A stretch of 13,072 nucleotides of DNA. It comes from CALKWS01 sp048594865 (lineage in GTDB: Bacteria > Actinomycetota > Actinomycetes > Actinomycetales > Beutenbergiaceae). The position numbers and the translations under genes were made by a program. The notes below the pieces were generated by a model. The model was not told the origin of the DNA. It did no database searches and worked only from the letters and a program-made list of their open reading frames with translations. The DNA is taken from positions 1 to 13,072 of the forward strand of contig JBMDWZ010000333.1 of NCBI GenBank assembly GCA_048594865.1. Direction: 5' to 3'. Every line of letters begins with the position of its first letter. Position 1 is the stretch's first letter. Below are positions 7,085-13,072 of this stretch, one piece after another.

Positions 7085-8077
7085 TCAGGCGTTGGCTTCC
7101 GCCCGGGCGGTGCTCGGCACCGCGACCTCGCCGATGACGCGCTTGACGAGTTCTTCCGATGACGCGCCGGCCGCCCACGCGGCCGGAGTGAGCACGATCC
7201 GGTGCGCCAGCGCGGGCACGGCGATCGCCTGAATGTCTTCGGGGGTGACGAATGAGCGGCCATCGAGCACCGCCCGTGCCCGGGAGAGCAGCACCAGCGC
7301 TTGGGAGCCACGGGGGGAAGCGCCCACCTCGACCATTTCCTCCTGCCGGGTGGCAGCGGACAACCGGGCGCAGTAGTCGAGGATGTCGTGGTCCACGTCC
7401 ACGGCCTCGACGCCAGCCTGCATTGCCAGCAGCGTCTGGGGGTTAACCACCTGGTCCACGTCGGCCCACTCGGTGCGCCGGGCGATTCGGCGCGCCAACA
7501 CGTCGGTCTCGGCGGGAACATCGGGGTAGCCCACGGACAACCGGACCATAAATCGGTCCAGTTGTGCCTCCGGAAGCGGATAGGTGCCCTCGTATTCCAC
7601 CGGGTTAGCGGTGGCCAACACGTGGAACGGGGCCGGCAACTGGTGTGAGGTGCCCTCGACGCTGACCTGGCGCTCGGCCATCGCCTCCAACAGTGCCGAC
7701 TGGGTCTTGGGGGCCGTCCGGTTGATCTCATCGGCCAGGAACAGCCCAGTGAAGACCGGCCCGGGCCGGAACACGAACTGTGAGGTGGCTGGGTCGAACA
7801 CGTAGGACCCGGTGATGTCTGCGGGGAGCAAGTCCGGGGTGCCCTGCAGGCGCCGGAAGTCCAGGCCCAAAGCCCCCGCCAGGGACCGGGCCGCCAGGGT
7901 CTTGCCCAGGCCCGGCACGTCCTCGAAGAGCACGTGCCCACCAGCCAGAATCGTGGCCAGCGCGGTGCGCAACGGTTCGGTCATGCCGACGACGACGCCA
8001 CCGACCTGGTCCAGGACCTGACGTCCCAGGTCCGCAACTTCCGAAACGGACAGGGCTTGGGGAGCGGGCTCGCTCAT
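7085..8077 (-). CDS. MoxR family AAA+ ATPase
   Basis: A 330-residue cytoplasmic AAA+ ATPase, the usual length for MoxR. Walker A is DVPGLGKT at 53-60, with Asp at the first glycine position as is common in MoxR proteins. Walker B is LFLADEINR at 112-120 with Asp116 and Glu117. Sensor 1 is ATANPVE (155-161), followed by LPEAQLDRF (168-176), and the lid domain carries SPRGSQAL (254-261). These proteins form ring oligomers and act as chaperone-like remodellers, usually with vWA or DUF58 partners; the DUF58 gene follows after 2 bp. ATG 8077 overlaps the preceding stop as ATGA and has an AGAGG ribosome-binding site at 8084-8088 with a 6-nt spacer. All nucleotide-binding motifs look intact. Confidence 0.95.
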   Translation of the reverse strand: MSEPAPQALSVSEVADLGRQVLDQVGGVVVGMTEPLRTALATILAGGHVLFEDVPGLGKTLAARSLAGALGLDFRRLQGTPDLLPADITGSYVFDPATSQFVFRPGPVFTGLFLADEINRTAPKTQSALLEAMAERQVSVEGTSHQLPAPFHVLATANPVEYEGTYPLPEAQLDRFMVRLSVGYPDVPAETDVLARRIARRTEWADVDQVVNPQTLLAMQAGVEAVDVDHDILDYCARLSAATRQEEMVEVGASPRGSQALVLLSRARAVLDGRSFVTPEDIQAIAVPALAHRIVLTPAAWAAGASSEELVKRVIGEVAVPSTARAEANA

Positions 8078-8580
8078 GCAGTACCTCTCAACTCGAGTTG
8101 TTCGAAGACTTTCAGTAATTCCGTGAGTCGTTGTGTGCTCGTGGGCCGCGATCGGGGATCGATGAGGAAGTTCACCGCGTCGTCGCCCAACACCCTGCGA
8201 GCGTTGGCTTGACCGTCGCTGGTGTCGACCTCCAACCCGGCGAAATGGCAGGCTCGCATGGCGGCGTCGTGCACCCGAATAACAGCGTGTGGTCGCACCG
8301 CACGGTCATCGCCGTACAGGGACCAGCTGAGGTTGGAGACGTCCCGACGAGCGCCGTCGCGGCGGGTGTAAGGCAGAGTCGGGAACCGCAGTTCCACACC
8401 GTTGCCGGCGAACTGGAAGGCCACGGCGGCGAGCAAAACGCAAGCGATCACCAACGCCGTGTGCCGCACGGTGGCGCCCCAGGAGAACGCGAACACCGCC
8501 GCCAGCACTACCGCCACGCTGGTCAGCGTCACCCACCGTTTGAGCCCTGGGCCCGTGCTTCGCGGGTTCGTGGTGCTCAT
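8074..8580 (-). CDS. Small two-helix membrane protein of unknown function, MoxR operon
   Basis: A 168-residue protein with two adjacent transmembrane helices (about 17-34 and 39-58) and a soluble C-terminal domain of about 105 residues. The soluble part contains DGARRDVSNLSWSLYGDD (75-92), an RVHDAAMRACHFAG stretch (102-115) and a DDAVNFLIDP segment (133-142). I do not recognise a named domain. Uncharacterised proteins of similar layout sit between DUF4129 and MoxR genes in other actinobacteria, as far as I recall. It overlaps both neighbours by 4 bp (ATGA), so it is firmly part of the operon. The ribosome-binding site is only moderate (GGAGCAGG about 7 nt upstream). A role as membrane subunit of the MoxR module is inferred from position. 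Confidence 0.85.
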   Translation of the reverse strand: MSTTNPRSTGPGLKRWVTLTSVAVVLAAVFAFSWGATVRHTALVIACVLLAAVAFQFAGNGVELRFPTLPYTRRDGARRDVSNLSWSLYGDDRAVRPHAVIRVHDAAMRACHFAGLEVDTSDGQANARRVLGDDAVNFLIDPRSRPTSTQRLTELLKVFEQLELRGTA

Positions 8581-9338
8581 CGGCGCACCTGCTCCCAGCC
8601 CGCGGCGATCGTGTTGAGGTGCTCGATCGCTTGGGCCTTATCTGCCTCGTCCATCTCCTGGGTGCCGAAACGGGCGCGGTGATACAACGACAGCAGCGCC
8701 CTGGTGGCCTGCTCATCGGCCTCGGTCTGTTGCAAGACGTTGATGGTCAGGTCCGTGGGGGTATCGGAGGGTCGACGTTCGATCCCGGTATCGCTTGCCG
8801 CTTCCTCCAGGATCAGCCACGCTCGCACGATCGCGTCGGTGGCGGCAGCCTCGCCGACTAGTTCTTCGCGCGCCTGACGTACCGCCTCATCCAGATCCGG
8901 TGGCGGAGGGATGGCGTCGGTGTGGCCGGTGAGGAACTGGTCATCGGGACCGCGGCGTTTGGTCCGGGGGCGCCACTTGATCCGCCGCAAGATGAGGTAG
9001 GCCAGGACCAGCCCAGCGGCGATCAGCAACCCCAGCAGCACGTCGGTAATCCACGGGTAGACCGGGTCGGGGTCACCCTCGCCGACCTCCTCTTCCTCCA
9101 TATCGGGGTTGAGGTCGGGCGCCGGGGGCGCCTGCTCGGGTTCCTCGGTGACGGTGGGCATGTCGAAACCGCGCGGGTCGTTCTCCCACGGGCCGATCGA
9201 GGGGGCCACGATGATCAAAGCGGCCAGCAGCACGGCCACGGCCGCAGCGGGCAGCCAAGGAGGCAGGGTCGGTGGAGTCTCTTGCGACTGCTGTGTCTGT
9301 CGGGACTGCTGTGTCCGCACCTGGGACGACTTCTCCAT
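8577..9338 (-). CDS. DUF4129 domain-containing membrane protein
   Basis: A 253-residue membrane protein, first gene of the MoxR operon. A Gln/Ser/Thr-rich N-terminal tail (1-27) leads into helix 1 (about 29-48). An extracytoplasmic loop (49-95) with a strongly acidic stretch (MEEEEVGEGDPD, 80-91) follows, then helix 2 (97-117) and a basic stop-transfer stretch (RRIKWRPRTKRR). The cytoplasmic C-terminus (about 165-253) has the DUF4129 pattern: an AIVRAWLILEEAA helix, ERRPSDTPTDL (187-197) and a closing LYHRARFG (218-225). The family commonly accompanies MoxR, DUF58 and transglutaminase-like proteins. ATG 9338 has a near-ideal AGGAGG ribosome-binding site 5 nt upstream. The glutamine-rich start codes repeated SRQTQQSQ-like peptides. 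Confidence 0.88.
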   Translation of the reverse strand: MEKSSQVRTQQSRQTQQSQETPPTLPPWLPAAAVAVLLAALIIVAPSIGPWENDPRGFDMPTVTEEPEQAPPAPDLNPDMEEEEVGEGDPDPVYPWITDVLLGLLIAAGLVLAYLILRRIKWRPRTKRRGPDDQFLTGHTDAIPPPPDLDEAVRQAREELVGEAAATDAIVRAWLILEEAASDTGIERRPSDTPTDLTINVLQQTEADEQATRALLSLYHRARFGTQEMDEADKAQAIEHLNTIAAGWEQVRR

Positions 9339-9439
9339 TAAAACCTCCTGACCAAGTCACCCTATCCAGCGATGGGGCCAGGGTGCAGCGCGAGATCGAA
9401 GCGCGGCGTCTCTGTGGGGCTACCGAGCCTCAGGTGGCG
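9339..9439 (-). promoter_or_regulatory. Spacer between folA and the MoxR operon with candidate promoter
   Basis: This 101-bp spacer is the only sizeable gap on the minus strand between 12 kb and 3.9 kb. TAGGGT at 9359-9364 fits the actinobacterial TANNNT -10 pattern and would give a transcript start near 9352, just ahead of the ribosome-binding site; the -35 at 17 bp spacing (TGCACC-like) is weak. A small 4-bp hairpin (9418-9429) sits just after folA but has no U-tract. The MoxR operon may therefore have its own promoter or be partly read through from folA. Confidence 0.35.
9344..9349 (-). promoter_or_regulatory. Strong Shine-Dalgarno sequence of the MoxR operon
   Basis: AGGAGG on the minus strand, 5 nt upstream of ATG 9338. 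It is the best ribosome-binding site in the window and fixes the start of the DUF4129 gene, the head of the operon. Confidence 0.8.
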
Positions 9440-9958
9440 CTACTCGGCGCGCCGAAACCGAAGGAAGCGGTACTGCGGGCCGGTCTTGCTGGTGTGCCAG
9501 GGGGAGGATTCCACCTGCTGCCAGTCGTCCCCGATCGCTGGAGCGTAGACGTCCCCGTCCACGTCCAGGTCGATTTCGGTGATGCTCAGTTCCTCGGCAA
9601 GGTCCATGCCAGCGGCGTAGATCTGCCCACCGCCGCAGATCCAGGTCTCGGTGGCCGTGCCCAACTCCCCGGACTCGGCGATCAGCGACTTCGCCCTGGC
9701 GATCGCCTCGGGCAGGGAGGAGACCACCACGGCGCCCGGAGCCTGGTAACTGGCGTTGCGGGTGATGACGATGTTTTCCCGCCTGGGCAACGGCCGGAAC
9801 TTCGGCGGCAGGGACTCCCACTGCTTGCGGCCCATAATCACCACTTGCCCCTTGGTGGTGGCGGTGAAGTGCGCCATGTCCTCAGGGACGTGCCAGGGCA
9901 GGTCATTGTTGCGCCCGATCACCCGACCGCGGGCTTGTGCCCAAATCATGCCGACCAT
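9440..9958 (-). CDS. folA: Dihydrofolate reductase
   Basis: A 172-residue cytoplasmic enzyme that reduces dihydrofolate to tetrahydrofolate with NADPH, regenerating the cofactor oxidised by thymidylate synthase; the target of trimethoprim-type antifolates. The N-terminal MVGMIWAQ, VIGRNNDLPW (13-22), VPEDMAHF with the catalytic acid at Asp27, GRKQWESLP (43-51), RPLP, and the NADPH-binding GGGQIYAAG segment (about 109-117) are all present and align with mycobacterial DHFR. Position 46 is Gln where Thr is usual; that residue contacts NADPH in known structures. The gene follows thyA after 2 bp. ATG 9958 is the family-like start; TTG 9964, overlapping the thyA stop, would add two residues. No clear ribosome-binding site, so translation is likely coupled to thyA. 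Confidence 0.97.
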   Translation of the reverse strand: MVGMIWAQARGRVIGRNNDLPWHVPEDMAHFTATTKGQVVIMGRKQWESLPPKFRPLPRRENIVITRNASYQAPGAVVVSSLPEAIARAKSLIAESGELGTATETWICGGGQIYAAGMDLAEELSITEIDLDVDGDVYAPAIGDDWQQVESSPWHTSKTGPQYRFLRFRRAE

Positions 9959-9960
9959 GC

Positions 9961-10758
9961 TCAAACCGCGATCGGGGCCTTGATGGTGGGGTGGTGTTCG
10001 TACCCGGCGATGACCACGTCGGAGAACGCATAGGAGTACAGGTCCTGCGCCTTGGCCAGTTCCAGGCGGGGGAAGTCGTAGGGTTCGCGGCTCAGTTGCT
10101 CACGGACCTGATGCACGTGGTTGGTGTAGATGTGGCAGTCTCCGCCGGTCCAGATGAACTCCCCGGGCTCAAGGCCTACCTGCTGGGCCACCATCGTGGT
10201 GAGCAACGCATAGGAGGCGATGTTGAACGGCACGCCCAAGACCATGTCGGCGCTGCGTTGATAGAGCTGGCAGGACAGCCGGCCCTCGGCCACATAGAAC
10301 TGGAAGAAGGCGTGGCACGGCGCCAACGCCATCGACCCCAGGTCGGCCACGTTCCACGCTGAGACGATGATCCGACGCGAATCGGGGTCCGTGCGCAACT
10401 GGTCCAAGATCCCCTGGATCTGGTCGATGTGACCGCCGTCCGGCAACGGCCAGGAACGCCACTGGACGCCGTAGACCGGACCGAGTTCGCCGTCGTCGTC
10501 GGCCCACTCGTCCCAGATCCGCACACCGTTCTCACGCAGGTAGGCGATGTTGGAATCTCCGCGCAAGAACCACAGCAGTTCGTGCACGATCGATTTCAGG
10601 TGCACCCGCTTGGTGGTGATCAGCGGGAAGGACTCGGATAAGTCGTAGCGCAACTGGTGGCCGAACAGCGACAGTGTGCCGGTTCCGGTGCGATCGGACT
10701 TGTTAGCCCCGTGCGCCAACACCTTGGCCAGGAGGTCTTCGTATTGACGGTCTGCCAT
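9961..10758 (-). CDS. thyA: Thymidylate synthase (ThyA type)
   Basis: A 265-residue enzyme, the normal length, that methylates dUMP to dTMP using 5,10-methylene-tetrahydrofolate and yields dihydrofolate. SDRTGTGT with Arg23 (21-28), the HELLWFLRGD helix (59-68), the catalytic Cys148 in LAPCHAFFQFYV, the dUMP-binding YQRSADMVLGVPFNIASYALL region (166-186, with Asn179) and DCHIYTNH (207-214) are all intact, as is the C-terminal APIAV end. It is the classical folate-dependent enzyme, not flavin-dependent ThyX. Dihydrofolate reductase follows after 2 bp, so the pair closes the thymidylate cycle. ATG 10758 gives the family-like N-terminus; there is no good ribosome-binding site, but a TACGAT box 6 bp upstream suggests a leaderless transcript in addition to read-through from the genes before it. 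Confidence 0.98.
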   Translation of the reverse strand: MADRQYEDLLAKVLAHGANKSDRTGTGTLSLFGHQLRYDLSESFPLITTKRVHLKSIVHELLWFLRGDSNIAYLRENGVRIWDEWADDDGELGPVYGVQWRSWPLPDGGHIDQIQGILDQLRTDPDSRRIIVSAWNVADLGSMALAPCHAFFQFYVAEGRLSCQLYQRSADMVLGVPFNIASYALLTTMVAQQVGLEPGEFIWTGGDCHIYTNHVHQVREQLSREPYDFPRLELAKAQDLYSYAFSDVVIAGYEHHPTIKAPIAV

Positions 10759-10764
10759 GGGCCT

Positions 10765-10770
10765 ATCGTA
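10765..10770 (-). promoter_or_regulatory. Candidate -10 box for leaderless thyA transcription
   Basis: TACGAT on the minus strand fits the TANNNT actinobacterial -10 pattern. Its downstream edge is 6 bp before ATG 10758, so transcription would begin at or near the A of the start codon. No good -35 is seen at 16-18 bp spacing (G-rich there). The box lies in the 17-bp spacer after the EcsC-like gene. Confidence 0.35.
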
Positions 10771-10775
10771 AGCCG

Positions 10776-11582
10776 CTAGGAACGCTCATCCCCATCAGCC
10801 TCACCGAGTACGTCGATCTGCCGCCCGGGCGGAAGTTCGATGATTTTGCCGGCGCCGATAGCGCGCGGGAACTCGGTGGGGGTGGGGCCGAACGCCCCCT
10901 GAATGCCCTTGATCATGCCGCGGCCCATGAGATGGCCACCGGAGTACCCGATCGCGGCGCCCACGCCGAACGGCAGCAGCCGTCCGAGCATGATCGACCC
11001 GGCCTTGGCGGCGCTACCGGCGACGATCCGTTTGGTCAGGGCCTTGTTCACCGATTTGACCGTGGTCATCGGCAACCGGGTCATCACCGTGCGACCCCAG
11101 GTCGCGACCGAGATCCCGGCTTGCTGTTCCAGGAGTTGGGGGCCCTTGGGCCCCAGCAGTGCGGTGAGCAGCACGGTGCGGCGCCGCGGCACATCCTCCA
11201 CGTCGATGCCGTGCACGTCGGCGATGGCTAGCGCGAGCACCGCGGAGGACCCCAGGAAGGTGGCGACCTGCCCGGAGGTCAGTACCAGAGCTGCGGTGGT
11301 GCCGAGCCCGGGCACCGCGGCGGCGGCGCCCACGGCCCCGCCGGTGGTGGACACGGTGAGCAGATACCGGCGCTGCAGGATCTCCAAAATCTCGTCCGGA
11401 CTGGCGTCGGGGTGTTTGGCCCGCACCGCATCGACATAGGCGTGCACCTTCGCCGAGGGGATGGTCACCGCGGCGTCGATCACCTGATGCAGGGAGCGGC
11501 GCTTGCGCTTGGTGGCCTTCTTTGGCTCGGGTGCCTGGGCCGTTGAGACCTCATCCTTTGCCTTCTTGCGGCGTAGGGCCAT
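10776..11582 (-). CDS. EcsC-like conserved hypothetical protein
   Basis: A 268-residue protein. A basic, Lys/Arg-rich N-terminus (4-30) and a short charged region lead to Gly/Ala-rich hydrophobic stretches at about 79-101 (GGAVGAAAAVPGLGTTAAL) and 109-121, then a second hydrophobic Gly-rich region at about 192-222 with glycine-zipper spacing. AAVPGLGT followed by an ALAIADVHGIDVED segment recalls the EcsC family, whose members have membrane-insertable glycine-rich helices and no settled function. I would call it EcsC-like only tentatively. ATG 11582 is set by a good GGAGG ribosome-binding site at 11590-11594 with a 7-nt spacer, just inside the end of the OsmC-like gene, which it follows by 2 bp. 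The last residues are acidic (EADGDERS). thyA starts 17 bp downstream. Confidence 0.8.
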   Translation of the reverse strand: MALRRKKAKDEVSTAQAPEPKKATKRKRRSLHQVIDAAVTIPSAKVHAYVDAVRAKHPDASPDEILEILQRRYLLTVSTTGGAVGAAAAVPGLGTTAALVLTSGQVATFLGSSAVLALAIADVHGIDVEDVPRRRTVLLTALLGPKGPQLLEQQAGISVATWGRTVMTRLPMTTVKSVNKALTKRIVAGSAAKAGSIMLGRLLPFGVGAAIGYSGGHLMGRGMIKGIQGAFGPTPTEFPRAIGAGKIIELPPGRQIDVLGEADGDERS

Positions 11583-11584
11583 CG

Positions 11585-12007
11585 CTACACCTCCGAGACG
11601 ATGTTCAGTGTGTGCGGCATTCCGGCATCGAGGGTGCGGCCAACGGTGCACCCGCGGTGCACCGCCTTGGTGATGATCTCTTCGAGGGAGGAACGGTCCT
11701 CATCGGAGAGTTCGCTGAGGTTCAACACCATTTCCACGGTGCCGGTGCCGTACCGGTTTTCGCCATCGACCTTCTCGGTTTGGGCGGCGACCGAGGCGGT
11801 GAAGTCATCGCCGAGGCGCCGTGCGATCACCTTGTCTGCGCTCATCAGGTTGCAGGTGGCCAGCGCCAGGCTGAGCAGGTCGCTGGGGGTGAAGGAGTCC
11901 GGGGTGCCGGCCGGGGCTACGGTAAATGAACCGCCGGTGGAACTGTGCGCGGTGTAGGTGTTTTGGCCGGTGCGCTGCGCCCACAAGGCCTGATCCTGAG
12001 TGCTCAT
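11585..12007 (-). CDS. OsmC/Ohr family protein
   Basis: A 140-residue cytoplasmic protein of the OsmC superfamily, thiol-dependent peroxidases that detoxify organic hydroperoxides. It has the family's two cysteines: Cys52 in SLALATCNLMSADKV at the start of the central helix and Cys120 in VHRGCTVGRTL. The TPSDLLSLALATC stretch (about 40-52) and the closing CTVGRTL are typical, and the length is standard. The sequence looks closer to OsmC than to Ohr, based on CTVGRTL rather than the Ohr-type CPYSNA segment. ATG 12007 overlaps the preceding stop by 4 bp (ATGA) and has no visible ribosome-binding site, so it probably depends on translational coupling. The EcsC-like gene follows after 2 bp. Confidence 0.92.
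   Translation of the reverse strand: MSTQDQALWAQRTGQNTYTAHSSTGGSFTVAPAGTPDSFTPSDLLSLALATCNLMSADKVIARRLGDDFTASVAAQTEKVDGENRYGTGTVEMVLNLSELSDEDRSSLEEIITKAVHRGCTVGRTLDAGMPHTLNIVSEV
11590..11594 (-). promoter_or_regulatory. Ribosome-binding site of the EcsC-like gene
   Basis: GGAGG on the minus strand, 7 nt before ATG 11582 and within the last codons of the OsmC-like gene. It decides between ATG 11582 and a longer reading frame reaching 11651 that would overlap the OsmC-like gene. Confidence 0.65.
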
Positions 12008-13072
12008 GGTTCGATCGTGTCACGGGATTGCTCAGACTGCCCGAGCAACGCGTGGTACTTCACCCGGTAGGTGTTCACCTCGGTGAGTTTGGCGGCGATA
12101 TCGCCAATGAAGTCTTCGCGGTAGATGGCGTCGGTCAGCACGCTGACGGCGTAGTACAGCCCGGTGAACATCGCCATCGCGCCGGCCACCCGCAGGTGGG
12201 TCTGCGTGATGATGAGGCTCTCGCCCCACAGTGAGATGTCTTGGGACCAGCCGTTGACCTGTACACCCCAGGAGTCCATGAGCCCCGGGGTGATTGTGAG
12301 GATCCCGATCGCGAAGAAGAACAGGCCCACCCCGGCGCTGACCACCACCACCTGCAGGAGCTGGTTGGAGGCCACCATTGCCGAGACGTTGTGCAGTTGC
12401 GCGCGGGTCAGCCTGGGTAGGTCCTTGGCTCCGGGGGTAGCTTCCTCAGCTTGCTTGAGGACCTGACGGGTCTCGGTACGAAGCCGCAACGCCAAGATGA
12501 GCAGGATCAGGATGGCGAAGAAAATGCTCAACACCACGGTGCTGGTTGCCGGGGCCTGGCCAAAGAGTTGCCACACCTCGGAGGAGTAGAACAGCGCCAT
12601 CGAGAAGATCAGCAGTAGCGGCAGGAACCGCACCAGCCGTAGCAGGGAGGATCCGAGCTCGGAGCCCAGGCGGGAGGCGCCCCACCACAGGGTGGCGCCT
12701 AGGCCGTAGCGAACGGTGGCGAACACGGCGCCGAGCACGAACAAGTTGAACGCCACCAGGATCAGACCGGCCTCCCATTGGCCGCCGGTGAGGAAGACCA
12801 GCAGGCCGGGCGCTAGCACGAAGAACGCCAGTTCCACGGTGCCAACATCTTGCGGCAGGGTGTGCCACGGCCGCGAGCGCATCAGATTCACCAGCGCGTA
12901 GGCGCCGCACAGCCCGAGGGTGACGGCGATGATCGCCAGCGTATTCAGCCACCAGGGCCAGGTCAGCCGGGCGGCGGCGGCCACCTCGAACATGAGCACC
13001 AGCAGCAGGAACGGGGCGGCCCGGCCAAACACGTCCCGGCGGGCGGAGTGGTCATCGACCAACAGCGGCAGA
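12004..13072 (-). CDS. Eight-helix membrane protein of unknown function (5' end at or beyond window edge)
   Basis: At least 352 residues. The frame is open to the right edge; TTG 13062 could start it, but no ribosome-binding site can be seen, so the true start may lie outside. Counting from that TTG, hydrophobic helices lie at about 14-31, 39-58, 75-91, 96-116, 144-162, 174-192, 236-258 and 290-309. A cytoplasm-like loop rich in charge (193-228, RLRTETRQVLKQAEE onward) splits the protein six plus two, and the C-terminal tail after 310 is soluble. FLPLLLIFSMALFYSSEVWQ (146-165) is the most distinctive segment and recalls uncharacterised actinobacterial membrane proteins. No transporter or enzyme motif is recognised. 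Its stop overlaps the OsmC-like start (ATGA), so it heads or precedes the OsmC-thyA-folA operon here. Confidence 0.82.
   Translation of the reverse strand, partial: LPLLVDDHSARRDVFGRAAPFLLLVLMFEVAAAARLTWPWWLNTLAIIAVTLGLCGAYALVNLMRSRPWHTLPQDVGTVELAFFVLAPGLLVFLTGGQWEAGLILVAFNLFVLGAVFATVRYGLGATLWWGASRLGSELGSSLLRLVRFLPLLLIFSMALFYSSEVWQLFGQAPATSTVVLSIFFAILILLILALRLRTETRQVLKQAEEATPGAKDLPRLTRAQLHNVSAMVASNQLLQVVVVSAGVGLFFFAIGILTITPGLMDSWGVQVNGWSQDISLWGESLIITQTHLRVAGAMAMFTGLYYAVSVLTDAIYREDFIGDIAAKLTEVNTYRVKYHALLGQSEQSRDTIEP

Noticed and set aside
7083..7178. Upstream extension of the DUF58 protein start
   Set aside because: It would overlap the 3' part of moxR by about 90 bp with Arg/Gly-rich sequence; ATG 7082 follows the MoxR stop by 2 bp.
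9418..9429. Small hairpin after folA (GGCT-CGGT-AGCC on the minus strand) as a terminator
   Set aside because: Only 4 bp of stem and no following T-run; not enough to call a terminator.
9272..10033. Plus-strand open frame of 253 codons
   Set aside because: Covers the folA gene on the opposite strand; no domain seen.
11583..11651. Upstream extension of the EcsC-like start
   Set aside because: ATG 11582 has a good ribosome-binding site at the right distance and the extension lies within the OsmC-like gene.
1..13072. Mobile elements, CRISPR arrays, tRNA or rRNA genes, prophage or defence genes
   Set aside because: Scanned by eye on both strands; coding density is high, gaps are short, and none of the tell-tale repeats, transposase motifs or structured RNAs were seen.

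Overview
The window is visibly GC-rich (roughly 60-70% by eye, with strong G/C preference at third codon positions). Its proteins look actinobacterial: a mycobacterial-type dihydrofolate reductase, a Streptomyces-type alditol oxidase, GTG/TTG starts and possible leaderless promoters. My best guess is an Actinomycetota chromosome, perhaps Micrococcales; the order is inference. It is compact chromosomal DNA. I see no tRNA or rRNA, insertion sequence, CRISPR array, prophage or attachment site.

Left part (1-3856). The 5' part of a NiaP-like MFS niacin transporter gene runs leftwards off the edge. A 181-bp divergent spacer containing a perfect 12-bp palindrome separates it from a rightward pair. 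That pair is an S9-family prolyl-oligopeptidase-like serine peptidase with an unusual acidic Ser/Asp/Glu repeat tail, and, 3 bp after it, an unrecognised lipoprotein. The lipoprotein gene meets the next, leftward operon tail to tail, with only 3 bp between stop codons.

Centre (3860-9338, all minus strand, read right to left). This is a tightly coupled six-gene operon: DUF4129 membrane protein, small two-helix membrane protein, MoxR AAA+ ATPase, DUF58 protein, polytopic membrane protein, FAD-dependent alditol oxidase. Four of the five junctions are 4-bp ATGA stop/start overlaps and the fifth is a 2-bp gap. The MoxR-DUF58-DUF4129 core is a widespread conserved module of poorly defined function, thought to act as a chaperone-like or envelope-associated system. 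The two extra membrane proteins and the oxidase are the less usual parts.

Right part (9440-13072, all minus strand). A second operon reads: eight-helix membrane protein (5' end off or at the edge), OsmC-like protein, EcsC-like protein, thymidylate synthase (thyA), dihydrofolate reductase (folA). ThyA consumes methylene-tetrahydrofolate and releases dihydrofolate, and FolA re-reduces it, so this pair is a functional dTMP-synthesis unit. A 101-bp spacer with a good Shine-Dalgarno sequence and a weak promoter candidate separates folA from the MoxR operon.

Nothing here is clearly a new biological system. The best leads are the composition of the MoxR operon, the repeat tail of the peptidase, the uncharacterised lipoprotein next to it, and the operator-like palindrome in front of the niacin transporter.
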